A stretch of 64,000 bases of DNA from an uncultured Candidatus Entotheonella sp. (lineage in GTDB: Bacteria > Tectomicrobia > Entotheonellia > Entotheonellales > Entotheonellaceae). The DNA is taken from assembly GCA_958295825.1 (NCBI GenBank), contig OY282375.1, positions 4,222,368 to 4,286,367 on the forward strand. Reading direction: 5' to 3'. The notes under the pieces were generated by a model. It was not told the origin of the DNA. It saw only the letters and a program-made list of their open reading frames with translations, and did not search any database. The stretch's first letter is position 1, and every line of letters begins with the position of its first letter. Of this stretch, positions 35,332 to 46,239 are shown in pieces. Position numbers and translations under genes: made by a program.

Positions 35332-36717
35332 TCACGCCTCGTTCGGGCCGGGTGGCGCCGTGTGGCTGAGGGTGGCCAAGCATTCAACGTGGTAGGTCTG
35401 CGGAAACATGTCCAGCGGCTGCACGCTCTCGGTACGGTAGCCGAGGTCGGTCAGCAAGCGCAGGTCGCGGGCGAGGGTCGGGGGGCTGCACGAGACGTAG
35501 GCGAGCCGCGGAACGCGCATCTTAGCGAGGGCCTCGAGGGTCTGCGGGCGGCAGCCGGCGCGCGGGGGATCGAGCACGGCGACTTGGGGGCGGATGCCCT
35601 GCGCCAGGTAACGATACAGAATGCGCTCCACCTTTCCGGTGCGAAATTCGCAGTTGGCGATGCCAAGCGCAGCCGCCTGCCGGGCGGCGAGAAGCGTCGC
35701 TTGGCGGTTGCTCTCCACGGCATGCACCACCGCACAGTGCGGCGCCAGGGTCAACGCGATGGAGCCGCCGCCGCTGTAGAGGTCGAGGACGACGTCATCA
35801 GGCTGCAGTCGCGCGGCGGTGCGCACCAAGCCGTATAACCGTTCGGCCTGTGCGCTGTTGACCTGAAAAAAGGCTTCCGGTTCGATATGAAACCGCAGGT
35901 CGCCAATGCGTTCGTGGATGACGGCGCTGCCGGCAAGGTGGGTTGTGATGCCGTCGAACACGGCCGGCGCCGTTGTCGCCTTGCGGTGCATCAGCAGGCC
36001 GGTAGCCAGGTCGCGCAGGCTTTCCCAGAGTTGGCGCTGCACGGGCGCCGGCAGTTCCTCCCGTACGATGACTGTGACCAATGCCTCGCCGGTGCGCTGC
36101 CCCACCTGAACCTGCACTTGATGCAAGACCCGCCGCAGCGCCGGCTCCCGCCCCGCCAAGCTGCGCACGCGGGCCATCACCGCGTCAATGCGCGTGTCGC
36201 CGATGCGGCACTGTGGCACGTCGAGCACGGCGGATTTGCCGCGTTCGATCAGCCCGAGGGCGTTGCTGTCCGCGTCGAAATGGTAAAGGGCCTTGTTGCG
36301 GTACCCAAACGGTTGCGGACTCGCCAGCGTCGGCAAAACCGGCACGTCAGGCAGCTTGCCGATGCGTGTCAGGCAGTCGTGCACCTGTTGGGCCTTGTTG
36401 GCCAGTTGATCGTTGTACCCGAGGTGTTGCAGGTGGCAGCCGCCGCAGCGTTCGTACAGGGGACACGGCGCCGGCACCCGCAGCGGCGACGCCTCCCGCA
36501 GCGTCAGCAATTCCGCAAAGGCGTGGCGCTTTCTCCGTTCGGTAAAGCGAGCGTCAACCACGTCGCCCGGCAGGGTGCGCGGCACGAACACGGCGAGCCC
36601 GTCGAGATGTCCAACCCCTTGTCCGCCGTGCGCCAGGCGGGTAATCTCCAGAGTGCCTTCGATTGGCTCAACGGGCGTCAGCTCAGGCGTCGGGCGCGGT
36701 TGTCGGCGTCGCGGCAT
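35332..36717 (-). CDS. rlmD: 23S rRNA (uracil-1939-C5)-methyltransferase
   Basis: ATG 36717, after GAGG, gives 461 residues; an ATG 33 bases upstream is possible. An N-terminal TRAM domain (EITRLAHGGQGVGHLDG), a 4Fe-4S cysteine set (CPLYERCGGCHLQHL), a SAM site (DVVLDLYSGGGSIALTLAP) and the nucleophile motif YVSCSPPTLARDL identify an RlmD/RumA-type enzyme of TrmA/RlmCD family. It methylates U1939 in 23S rRNA. It is transcribed alone, divergent from a broken membrane-protein gene. Confidence 0.9.
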   Translation of the reverse strand: MPRRRQPRPTPELTPVEPIEGTLEITRLAHGGQGVGHLDGLAVFVPRTLPGDVVDARFTERRKRHAFAELLTLREASPLRVPAPCPLYERCGGCHLQHLGYNDQLANKAQQVHDCLTRIGKLPDVPVLPTLASPQPFGYRNKALYHFDADSNALGLIERGKSAVLDVPQCRIGDTRIDAVMARVRSLAGREPALRRVLHQVQVQVGQRTGEALVTVIVREELPAPVQRQLWESLRDLATGLLMHRKATTAPAVFDGITTHLAGSAVIHERIGDLRFHIEPEAFFQVNSAQAERLYGLVRTAARLQPDDVVLDLYSGGGSIALTLAPHCAVVHAVESNRQATLLAARQAAALGIANCEFRTGKVERILYRYLAQGIRPQVAVLDPPRAGCRPQTLEALAKMRVPRLAYVSCSPPTLARDLRLLTDLGYRTESVQPLDMFPQTYHVECLATLSHTAPPGPNEA

Positions 36718-36749
36718 GGCGGACCTCAATGAAGGAAGGATAACTGGCA

Positions 36750-37053
36750 ATGTGGCCGGCGGTTCTCACCGTGTTGGCGTTTGCCATTGTGATGGCGCAC
36801 GTCGAAACCATGATCGTCGTGTACCTGCGGCGGCTGTACTATCCCGGCGGCGATGCGCGTCTGGACAGCCCAGATGGCGGCGTGTCTCATCATCATCGCC
36901 TCATTTACGCTCGACGTGCTGCCGCGGCTGCCGGACCACGGCGCCCTGCTGAGCGAGTGGGTTCCCACGACCTACCGCTGGGTGGATGCTGGCACTCGGC
37001 CAAGCGCTCGCTATCACGACGTTCGCCGCGTGGGCGTGGCGGGCGTATCGTGA
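36750..37053 (+). pseudogene. Relic of a small membrane protein
   Basis: GAAGGA precedes ATG 36750. The first frame reads MWPAVLTVLAFAIVMAHVET then MIVVYLRRLYYPGGDAR, and a second hydrophobic piece continues in another frame (CLIIIASFTLDVLPRLPDHG...WVPTTYRWVDAG, up to 37053). One frameshift near 36860 separates them. It looks like a multi-helix membrane protein of unknown family that has lost its frame. Confidence 0.45.
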
Positions 37054-37103
37054 ATCGTAACCCGCTGTTGTTGGAACGTCGGATTACGCTACGCTAATCC
37101 TAC

Positions 37104-38948
37104 CTACTCTGCCCCGTCGTGCAACGCCTCATACACCGCCGCCGCCACCCGCTGCGGCACGCCGGGCACGGCTTGCAGGTCGTTTAGAGAGGCTTCGCGC
37201 ACCTGTTTCAGACTCCCGAAATGCCGCAAAAGCTGCACCTTCCGCTTCTCACCTATCCCCGCAATCTCTTCCAGGTGCGAATGCAGCCGCTGCTTGCTGC
37301 GCAACTTCTTGTGATAGGTCACGGCAAAGCGGTGGGCCTCATCTCGAACGCGCTGCAACAAGAACAGGGCTGGCGCGTGGTTCGGAAAGATGACCGCGTT
37401 CTTGCGGCCCGGACGGTAAAACTTCTCATCGCTGTGCCACCTGTCGCCGCTCCCCTCGTCCACCTTCAGACGGCTCTTGGCAATGCCGACCACGTCCAGT
37501 TCGCTCAGCCCCAATTCCTCCAAAATGCGCACAGCCATGCTCAGTTGTCCCTTGCCGCCGTCCACCATGAGCAGGTCCGGCAAATCGTCCTCTGCCAGCG
37601 CTCGCCGATAGCGCCGCCCCAGCACCTCCAGCATCATGCCGTAGTCGTTCGGCCCTTCCAGGGTGCGGATGCGATAGCGCCGATAGCGCTGCTTTGCCGG
37701 CTGCCCGTCCTGGAAGCACACCATCGACCCCACCGACTGCGTGCCGCTGATGTTGGAAATATCGAAACACTCGATGCGGCGCGGCAGAACTTGCAGGCGA
37801 AATCGCTTTTGCAGGTCCTCCAAGGCTCTCTGCTGTTGCTCCTCGGCGTCCTGCTCCTTCTCGTACGACAGCCGGGCGTTGGTCATAGCCAGCCGCACCA
37901 GATGCTGCTTGTCCCCCTTTTGCGGCACGCGCACAGACACCTGTCGGCCCTTTTGCTCGCTGAGCAGTTCCGCCAGCGAGTCGGCGTCCTCCAGGTCGCA
38001 CGGCAGCAGCACCTCACGTGGAATGTGCGGGTTGGTCGTGTAGTACTGATTGATGAACGAGCTTAGCACCTCGGTCTCCGGCACCAGCTGGCGCGTGAAC
38101 GTGTAGGCGCGACCGCCGACGAGTTGCCCGCTTCTCACGTTGAGCGTCTGGATCTGCACCGTATCGCCGGCGCGGTGGTAGCCGAAAATGTCCTGGTCGC
38201 GCTGCTTCAACAAATTCATGCGCTGCTTGCCCATCGTCTCTTCCACCGCCTGCAAGCGCCGGTACAACCGCCCTGCCTCTTCAAAGCGTAATTCCTCGGA
38301 CGCCTTGCCGATTTCGGCCTTCAGCGTCTTGACCAGCTCGTCGCTCTTGCCCTGTAAATGCAGCACCACCTGCCCCACCAGCTCGCGGTACGTCTCCGCG
38401 GTGGTGAAGCCTTCCACGCACGGCGCCACGCATTGGCCGATTTCGTAGTACAGACACGGGCGCGTGCGGCTGTTGAACACCGCGTCGGTGCACGAGCGGA
38501 TGGGAAACACGCGGTACAGGCCGCGTAGCGTCTCGCGCACCGCCTGGCTGGAGGCGTACGGCCCGAAATACAGCGCCTTGTCGGTGCCGGCGCGCCGCAC
38601 CACCGTCAGGCGCGGATACGTCTGCCGTGGGTCGAGCCGCAGGTGGACGTAGTTCTTGTCGTCGCGCAGGTTGATGTTGAAGCGTGGCTTGTGTTTCTTG
38701 ATGAGGGTGTTTTCGAGGATGAGGGCCTCTTTTTCGGTGTTGGTAACCAGAAAGTCGATATCGACCACCGAGGGCAGGCCGAGGCGGATGTGAAAGCGCG
38801 GGTCGCCGGCCTGTGAGTAGTACTGCCGCACCCGGCTGCGCAGGTTCTTGGCCTTACCGACGTAGACCACTTTGCCATCGGCGTTCTTCATCAGATACAC
38901 GCCCGGCGCGCGCGGGAAGCGTTCAATCTGAGCGCGGACATCCGGCAC
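37104..38948 (-). CDS. uvrC: Excinuclease ABC subunit C
   Basis: GTG 38948 with GGAG eight bases upstream gives 614 residues, the normal length. The upstream open frame runs into a repeat and is not coding. The order is a GIY-YIG nuclease (FPRAPGVYLMKNADGKVVYVGKAKNL), a UVR motif (RFEEAGRLYRRLQAVEE), an RNase H-like nuclease (ECFDISNISGTQSVGSMVCF, DLLMVDGGKGQLS) and a C-terminal HhH2 (IAGIGEKRKVQLL...AVPGVPQRVAAAVY). It makes both incisions in nucleotide excision repair. uvrB lies just upstream in the same direction, with a mobile repeat between them. Confidence 0.95.
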   Translation of the reverse strand: MPDVRAQIERFPRAPGVYLMKNADGKVVYVGKAKNLRSRVRQYYSQAGDPRFHIRLGLPSVVDIDFLVTNTEKEALILENTLIKKHKPRFNINLRDDKNYVHLRLDPRQTYPRLTVVRRAGTDKALYFGPYASSQAVRETLRGLYRVFPIRSCTDAVFNSRTRPCLYYEIGQCVAPCVEGFTTAETYRELVGQVVLHLQGKSDELVKTLKAEIGKASEELRFEEAGRLYRRLQAVEETMGKQRMNLLKQRDQDIFGYHRAGDTVQIQTLNVRSGQLVGGRAYTFTRQLVPETEVLSSFINQYYTTNPHIPREVLLPCDLEDADSLAELLSEQKGRQVSVRVPQKGDKQHLVRLAMTNARLSYEKEQDAEEQQQRALEDLQKRFRLQVLPRRIECFDISNISGTQSVGSMVCFQDGQPAKQRYRRYRIRTLEGPNDYGMMLEVLGRRYRRALAEDDLPDLLMVDGGKGQLSMAVRILEELGLSELDVVGIAKSRLKVDEGSGDRWHSDEKFYRPGRKNAVIFPNHAPALFLLQRVRDEAHRFAVTYHKKLRSKQRLHSHLEEIAGIGEKRKVQLLRHFGSLKQVREASLNDLQAVPGVPQRVAAAVYEALHDGAE

Positions 38949-39029
38949 GGGTCGTCTCCGGGAATAGCGGTTAGTGGCCAGTGGTGAGTCAACCCTTAAA
39001 ACCAGCGACTGACGTTTGGGGAAACCAAA

Positions 39030-39225
39030 ACTTGGGAGTGCGGGCTTCCAGCCCGCTAAGCGGAGCCCTGTGGGCAAGATGCCCGCGCTCCCGGAGAGGC
39101 ATCGCGATTTACAACCACCCTCCAAGACCAGTAGGGTGCTGATTTCTGGCATCCCCATTGACACCCGTGCCAAGCCGGCGACTCATACGACCGTAGGGTT
39201 GCTCTTGTTAATGTCAACAGGCCCT
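39030..39225 (-). repeat. Partial inverted copy of the MITE-like element, between uvrB and uvrC
   Basis: Read on the minus strand this is nearly identical to 714-912, including the terminal AGGGCCTGTTGACATT (ending at 39225), six bases from the uvrB stop. The other end of the element is missing. A TAG follows the terminus as at the full IS element near 53007. Confidence 0.85.
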
Positions 39226-39230
39226 AGTCA

Positions 39231-41237
<2,007 letters not shown>

Positions 41238-41345
41238 GTGCGTTCTCGGGGGATTCAGCTGGATAGGGTCTCGTTGCGCTCGCTTCCCCCACTCCCGAGC
41301 CTTCCCCACAGAGGGAGGAATTGCCCCAATCACGGAATATGTGTC

Positions 41346-41390
41346 AGCCCCCCTCTCCCCTGGCAGGAGAGGGTTGGGGTGAGAGGGAGC
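41346..41390. repeat. REP-like palindrome upstream of uvrB
   Basis: CCCTCTCC (41351-41358) pairs with GGAGAGGG (41366-41373) and is followed by TTGGGGTGAGAGGG. This is the kind of short extragenic palindrome found in many copies in GC-rich genomes. It lies in the 180-base uvrB upstream gap. Confidence 0.6.
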
Positions 41391-41419
41391 GAGGAAACAC
41401 AGGGGGTCGAGATCGAAAC

Positions 41420-43939
41420 TCAATCAAGCGCCGCCAGCAACTCCCGCTGGCTGCTCAGACGCTGCTCGCGCTCGGCGGCAAAACGCTGGATACTGGCGAA
41501 AATGGACTCCGAATCCAGGTGTGCCTCAGCGATAACGTCGGCCTCGGTGCCGCCGGTCAGCCATTGGTTGTCCCAATCGGATGTCAGCGAATACGCATCG
41601 GTCAGCGGGCCGACGTCGCGGATGGCCCACATGCGACGGGTGCCGGTGCTCACCATCATAAGGTCGTAACGCGCTTCGGGCGGCAGCACCGATCGGCGAT
41701 AGGCGTCCGGCTGACGGTCGAACAGGTCCTCACTCACCGCCGCGATGATCTTGACGTTGACGCCCGCCTCTTCCAGGCGCGGCATCACCTTGACGAGGTT
41801 GACGGTGGAGTTGGACCCCTGTGCTACGACATAGCCGTGCCGCGGCCGACCCGGCGCGAAGTCACGGATGACGTACAGGCCCTTAGACGCCGCCTTGAGG
41901 TCGGTGTCGGCAAAGTGGCTGCGGTCGGCGACGGGAAAATCGGGGCGCGCCACTTCAAGAATGATGACGCCGACTTTCGGGTCGCGGGCGGCGATTTCCG
42001 CCGCGGCGAAATAGCCCGGCGCCACGTCGTTGTAATCCCAGAAGCTGAGATGAATAGCCTGGCCGCGCGGGAACAGCTTCCACACCTGCGGCGCGAAAAT
42101 GCCGAAGTGGGTGCGCGCGTCGGCCGCCGTCTCCGGCCCGGAATGGCCGGCCAGAATGTGCAGCACTCCCATGCGGAAGCGGCTGTCCTGGCTCTGCTGG
42201 CTCCATACCCGGGCCGGCAGGTACATGAGCGGCGTGAAGGCGCCGTAGGTGCCGCTCAGCGCCCAAAGACCGGCGAATTGTTGCGGGTTCAGACTCGCGC
42301 TCTGGCTCACCAGCCCGATCGCCGACGAGGCGTTGCCGGCTTCCTGGATCGGCGCCTTGAAGCGGGTGCCCAAGGGGTTGTCGTCGGCGTGATAATGGCC
42401 CCACAGGCTGCCGTGCTCGACGTTGATGGATTCCGACAGGTCGGCGGCGAGGGTGATGAAGCGATTGTCGGTCACGTAATTGACCCACTTGATGATTTCC
42501 GAAATCCCCCGCCGCGTGCCGGCCACCTCGCCCGCCTCGCGGAAAAGCTGGATGCCCACTTCCTTGTCGGCCTTGGACAGCGGGTTGTGCACCGTGACGG
42601 TCTGCGGCTCGATCGGCAGGTTGCGGACTTGCAGGCGGTCATCGAGAAAGGGGTCGTGTTTCGTGTCGATACGCGTCGGGGTATCGTCACGCACCGTGTC
42701 GCCAATATCCACCAAGCGGTCGGCGAGCCAATCGCCCAGGCCGTTGCGGTCCAGCACCGACATCACCACGTCGATATTGGTCTTGAACTGGATCAGTCGC
42801 TCGCGCGTGTCGCTCACCGCGCCGTCGTGGATGCCCTGGAACTCGACGCCGTAGTACTTCTCGAAGGTCTCGGCGAGGGCGACGAAGTACTCGCTGTTCA
42901 TCTTCATGGCGTAGGGGTGGCTGGCGTAACTGACCAGTTGATCGCCGTAGCCGGGAATCTTGCCCTGCACCGCCGCCGGCCAGTAACCCTTCACCGTTCT
43001 GCCGAGCACGATCATCGGTCGGCGGTCGCTGGCGTCCCAATCCTCCATGGTCTTCAGGGCAGCGAGAATCTGGTCGTAGTCATTGCCGTCGTCGAGCGCG
43101 AAGACGTTCCAGCCGTATGACGTCCACTGATCCTCGATTTCGTAGCGGTCGAACTTGGCGTCGATGACGCCGCCGATCAGGGTGTCGTCGATGCCGGCGT
43201 TGTTCAGCGATAGCAGGACACGCAGGCGCTTGCCGACCTGCAGGGCCACCGCCTGGGTTTTAAGCTCCTGGGCGTGTCCCTCGGTCATGGCGAACTCGCC
43301 TTCGATGCTCAAGATTTTCAGGCTGTCCGGCGCGCCGATGAAGTTCCAAAAGGCTGCCTTGCCAGCAGCGGTGGCGATGCCGATGCCGGACGGACCGCCG
43401 TTCACGTCGTTGGTCATGTCGGTCGTCTCGGAGTGTCCGGCCAAGGCGCGAATGCCGCGCAGCCCGGCTTGTGCGAAGAGCGGGTGGTCGTCGAGGTCGT
43501 TGTCCTTCAGGAGGGTTGCCAGGGCGCCGGCGCCGCGCCGAAAGCCGAGGGCGTCGATGGGCAGGATGGCGTCGTTCGGGTCCACGCGGTAGCGGGCGTC
43601 GTCGGTGGCGGCGTGCTTGCGGCTGAGCGCCTCGCCCATGATCATCCACAAGGCGTAGGAGGTGGGGATGTTATGCCCGCCGGCGAGCATGAACTTGTCG
43701 CAGAATGGGTGCTTGGGGCGGCGGTAATCGTACCGCAGGCCGCCCAGGTCCGGCCCGGCAAGGTGCAGCGCGACGTTGTACGGCGTGTAGGCCAGCGGAC
43801 CGCCAAAATGCCCCGTCTGGGCGTAGTTACCCATCATCACCAGGGTCATACAGGTCATGAAGCCGACATCATCAAAACGCTCGCGGTTGTACGCCGCGGT
43901 CAATGACTTGACGGGTGACAGTAAGCTTGTCGTACTCAT
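41420..43939 (-). CDS. Transketolase-like thiamine-diphosphate enzyme, 839 residues
   Basis: AGGG precedes ATG 43939. The N-terminal third has TPP-binding features: [39 protein letters not shown], and an EGE...NN motif ([16 protein letters not shown] to [10 protein letters not shown]) in place of GDG...NN. A pyrimidine-binding domain (about 480-650; [19 protein letters not shown]) and a transketolase C-terminal domain (about 690-800; [17 protein letters not shown]) follow. Length and arrangement lie between transketolase (about 660) and homodimeric pyruvate dehydrogenase E1 (about 890). The substrate cannot be fixed; a transketolase-type or 2-oxoacid reaction is possible. It is monocistronic. 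Confidence 0.75.
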   Translation of the reverse strand: MSTTSLLSPVKSLTAAYNRERFDDVGFMTCMTLVMMGNYAQTGHFGGPLAYTPYNVALHLAGPDLGGLRYDYRRPKHPFCDKFMLAGGHNIPTSYALWMIMGEALSRKHAATDDARYRVDPNDAILPIDALGFRRGAGALATLLKDNDLDDHPLFAQAGLRGIRALAGHSETTDMTNDVNGGPSGIGIATAAGKAAFWNFIGAPDSLKILSIEGEFAMTEGHAQELKTQAVALQVGKRLRVLLSLNNAGIDDTLIGGVIDAKFDRYEIEDQWTSYGWNVFALDDGNDYDQILAALKTMEDWDASDRRPMIVLGRTVKGYWPAAVQGKIPGYGDQLVSYASHPYAMKMNSEYFVALAETFEKYYGVEFQGIHDGAVSDTRERLIQFKTNIDVVMSVLDRNGLGDWLADRLVDIGDTVRDDTPTRIDTKHDPFLDDRLQVRNLPIEPQTVTVHNPLSKADKEVGIQLFREAGEVAGTRRGISEIIKWVNYVTDNRFITLAADLSESINVEHGSLWGHYHADDNPLGTRFKAPIQEAGNASSAIGLVSQSASLNPQQFAGLWALSGTYGAFTPLMYLPARVWSQQSQDSRFRMGVLHILAGHSGPETAADARTHFGIFAPQVWKLFPRGQAIHLSFWDYNDVAPGYFAAAEIAARDPKVGVIILEVARPDFPVADRSHFADTDLKAASKGLYVIRDFAPGRPRHGYVVAQGSNSTVNLVKVMPRLEEAGVNVKIIAAVSEDLFDRQPDAYRRSVLPPEARYDLMMVSTGTRRMWAIRDVGPLTDAYSLTSDWDNQWLTGGTEADVIAEAHLDSESIFASIQRFAAEREQRLSSQRELLAALD

Positions 43940-44272
43940 AGCTGATCCCTACCCCTTCTGAGTTTGGCGCATCTCATCATGGCCCCTAAAGGCATCGCCG
44001 ACACCTTGCGCGGACGGTTGAAACCGAATCCACCTACCATAACATAGGCCGGCTTTGCACAAAAAGTCCCATGAGTTAAGAGGCCTTTCGTGCAACCCGT
44101 CGCCAGCTCATCCAGCAACACGGCTCCTGCCCACCAATGGCGTGAGTCGCGACTAAATTTTGTGCAGATTCCCGACCTTTTGCGCAAAGTCTGCATTTTG
44201 TACAAAGCCGAATAGGCCATTGGGCTTGGGTAGTGGCCCGGCCAATGCCGGCCGCCGACGGGCGGCTACCGG
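43940..44272. other. Intergenic stretch with the 18-bp motif and degenerate relatives
   Basis: The exact motif GGCTTTGCACAAAAAGTC is at 44051-44068. Looser relatives (TTTTGTGCAGA at 44157, TTTTGCGCAAAGTC at 44178-44191, TTTTGTACAAAGCC at 44197-44210) follow within 150 bases. No coding sequence can be supported. Confidence 0.6.
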
Positions 44273-45268
44273 CTACAAAACCGGCTCGCGCAGTTCCGGG
44301 ATGACCCACATGGGCTGCCGTCCGGCGGCGACCCGCTGGATGTTGTCGAAGCCGTTGCGGAACGCCTTGGTCCAGTTTTCCAGCGTCGGGCCAGCGGTGT
44401 GCGGCGTGAAGGTGACGTTGTCCAGGGCGAACAGCGGATGATCGGCTGGCGGCGGCTCTTCGACCATCACGTCGAGACCGGCGGCGGCAATCTGGCCGCC
44501 GGTCAGGGCGTGGTGCAGCGCCTCCTCGTCCACCACAGGGCCGCGGCAGGTATTGATGAAGATGGCGTCGTTCTTCATGGTGGCGAATTCGCGGGCGCCC
44601 ATCATGTTGCGGGTCTGCTCGTTCAGCGGCATGTGCAGGCTGACCACGTCCGAAGTGCGCAGCAGTTCGGGGAAGAGCACGAAGCGCACGCCAAGAGCGT
44701 CTTCCTGGTCCTCGCTCAGGCGGATGGCGTCATAGTATTGCACCCGCATGTCGAAAGCCTGGGCGCGGCGCACCACCTTCTTGCCAATGGTGCCCAAGCC
44801 GACGATGCCGAGCGTCTTGCCAGCCAGCTCGTAGATGCGCAGGTCGGCGAAATCCCCCACCCGCCACTTGCCGTTGACGACGTTGTTGTGGTCGCGGACG
44901 ACCTGTTTGTATACGGCGAGGATGAGCATCAGGGTGTGCTCGGCGACGGCCACCGAGTTGGAGCCGCCGTTGTTGGACACCGGCACGCGCGACTGGCGGG
45001 CGGCCTCGACGTCGAGGCGGTCGTAGCCGGCGCTGATGAGCTGCACGAGCTTCAGATTCGGCGCCATGTCGTAAAACGCCTGCCCCATGTGCTCGCGTGG
45101 AAAGCCCATGAAGTAGTCGGCGTCCTGAATGGCCTGCGCAAAGTCTGGGTCGTCCTGGGCGATGACTTGAAACTCGAAATCGGCCGGCGCCATAGCGCAA
45201 GCAACATTCATGATCGAGGGCGGGAACGGGGGCGAAAAGACGATTTTGTTTGCCACAATGGTCTCCAT
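44273..45268 (-). CDS. D-isomer-specific 2-hydroxyacid dehydrogenase
   Basis: 331 residues from ATG 45268; GTG 45256 has the better-placed GGAG and may be the real start. The NAD-binding domain shows GKTLGIVGLGTIGKKVVRRA. The catalytic set is present: Arg in NTCRGPVVDEEAL, Glu in the VMVEEPPP region and His in FTPHTAGPT. SAGYDRLDVEAARQS is the usual substrate-domain pattern. It would reduce a 2-oxoacid such as glyoxylate or hydroxypyruvate with NAD(P)H. It has no operon partner. Confidence 0.85.
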   Translation of the reverse strand: METIVANKIVFSPPFPPSIMNVACAMAPADFEFQVIAQDDPDFAQAIQDADYFMGFPREHMGQAFYDMAPNLKLVQLISAGYDRLDVEAARQSRVPVSNNGGSNSVAVAEHTLMLILAVYKQVVRDHNNVVNGKWRVGDFADLRIYELAGKTLGIVGLGTIGKKVVRRAQAFDMRVQYYDAIRLSEDQEDALGVRFVLFPELLRTSDVVSLHMPLNEQTRNMMGAREFATMKNDAIFINTCRGPVVDEEALHHALTGGQIAAAGLDVMVEEPPPADHPLFALDNVTFTPHTAGPTLENWTKAFRNGFDNIQRVAAGRQPMWVIPELREPVL

Positions 45269-45401
45269 AGTCAGCGTGGGCGAGTGGCCGGACTCCAGCG
45301 AATATAGGTCTGGCCGCTTGCCGGTCAGTTTTGATCAGAGATTGTTAGCACTGACGTGTCGCATCAACGATTCGTAGCGAACAGGATAAGAGCCAAGAAG
45401 A

Positions 45402-45668
45402 TCACGCCGAGGGGTCACTACCCACCCTTGACAGTCTATAAACGGCCATTGGCACGAAGCCGGGCTTCGACTTCCTCCATGATCTGCGGAACGGTTTTGT
45501 CGCTCACGCCACTGCCCAGCCTTTCTGGGTCGCGGTTCTGAGTGCTTGCAACTTGACGTCATCTTCCTGATTACGGCGAATCAACTCTCGGATGTGATTG
45601 CTGGCGTTGGTGAAGTCACCCGCTGCAATCCGTGCCTTGGTCCACCGTTCTTGCTGATCGGTCAGCAT
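45402..45668 (-). pseudogene. Decayed ParD/ParE-type toxin-antitoxin module
   Basis: The minus strand from ATG 45668 reads MLTDQQERWTKARIAAGDFT and continues with NASNHIRELIRRNQEDDVKLQALRT, the ribbon-helix-helix antitoxin of the ParD family. A one-base change near 45525 ends the frame at 45504. In the next frame the usual ParD tail continues (GSGVSDKTVPQIMEEVEARL) to a TAG at 45436. The toxin start ATG 45449 overlaps that tail as in intact operons (MAVYRLSR) but stops after 15 residues at 45402. Antitoxin and toxin are therefore both broken. Confidence 0.7.
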
Positions 45669-45709
45669 AGCAGTTTACGCACAGTTCCCATGCCTCCTCC
45701 GTCATGTCG

Positions 45710-45937
45710 TCATTCCCTGGTACGTTTTGAAAGTAATGTTTCTACCTCTGTCAACCGTTCGCGGATTTCGGGCAGCGCCGCCAGAGTGTTCTCGATATGG
45801 TCAAGGCGACCGTCCATCGCCTGGAGTTCGACGCGAAGCGGCGCCACCGCGGAAGACACGACCCATTGGACGACTCCCGCGAAGCTGCCCAGGATGATCA
45901 CCACGGCCATGATCAGCGTTGCCAGATCCTTAACCAC
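45710..45937 (-). CDS. Small membrane protein with coiled-coil tail
   Basis: 75 residues from a GTG start: a single membrane helix (LIMAVVIILGSFAGVVQWVVSS) followed by a heptad-rich segment (LRVELQAMDGRLDHIENTLAALPEIRERLTEVETLL). No clear ribosome-binding site. Similar in design to the split coiled-coil gene at 33727-34045 but with the order reversed. Function unknown. Confidence 0.45.
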   Translation of the reverse strand: MVKDLATLIMAVVIILGSFAGVVQWVVSSAVAPLRVELQAMDGRLDHIENTLAALPEIRERLTEVETLLSKRTRE

Positions 45938-46239
45938 GTAAAGACCACGGCCGGTTTGCTTCCGTTTGTACGCTCATGCCGTGCCTTCCTTTTTCGCTCG
46001 CTTTGGACTCAGACGAATATCGATGGCGGCGCTTCGCCGCGGTCGACCTGGGGCTCCGATGCCGTTCGCTTCCAGGGTACGCCACAATGCCGTCGCCACG
46101 CATCCCGGTTACGGCTACATCACTCCCTGCGGCGGCGGCCATTATAGCGTCACTCGGATGGCCCGTGCTATAGTCGCCGCACGTCCTGGGACAACCCGCC
46201 GCGGCGCCCGCAAACACACCCCTGCAAAAGGAGATTCGC

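Noticed and set aside
38949..39173. N-terminal extension of UvrC into the repeat
   Set aside because: The extension is a translation of the MITE-like repeat; GTG 38948 with GGAG gives the normal UvrC length.
41238..41423. N-terminal extension of UvrB
   Set aside because: It translates a REP-like palindrome; MDAF at 41237 matches the usual UvrB start and length.
41321..43120. 599-codon plus-strand frame opposite the transketolase-like gene
   Set aside because: Val/Arg/His-rich shadow; the minus-strand product has thiamine-enzyme motifs.
43936..44220. 95-codon minus-strand frame downstream of the D-2-hydroxyacid dehydrogenase
   Set aside because: It spans the TTTGCACAAA motif cluster and has no family features; more likely decayed repeat sequence.
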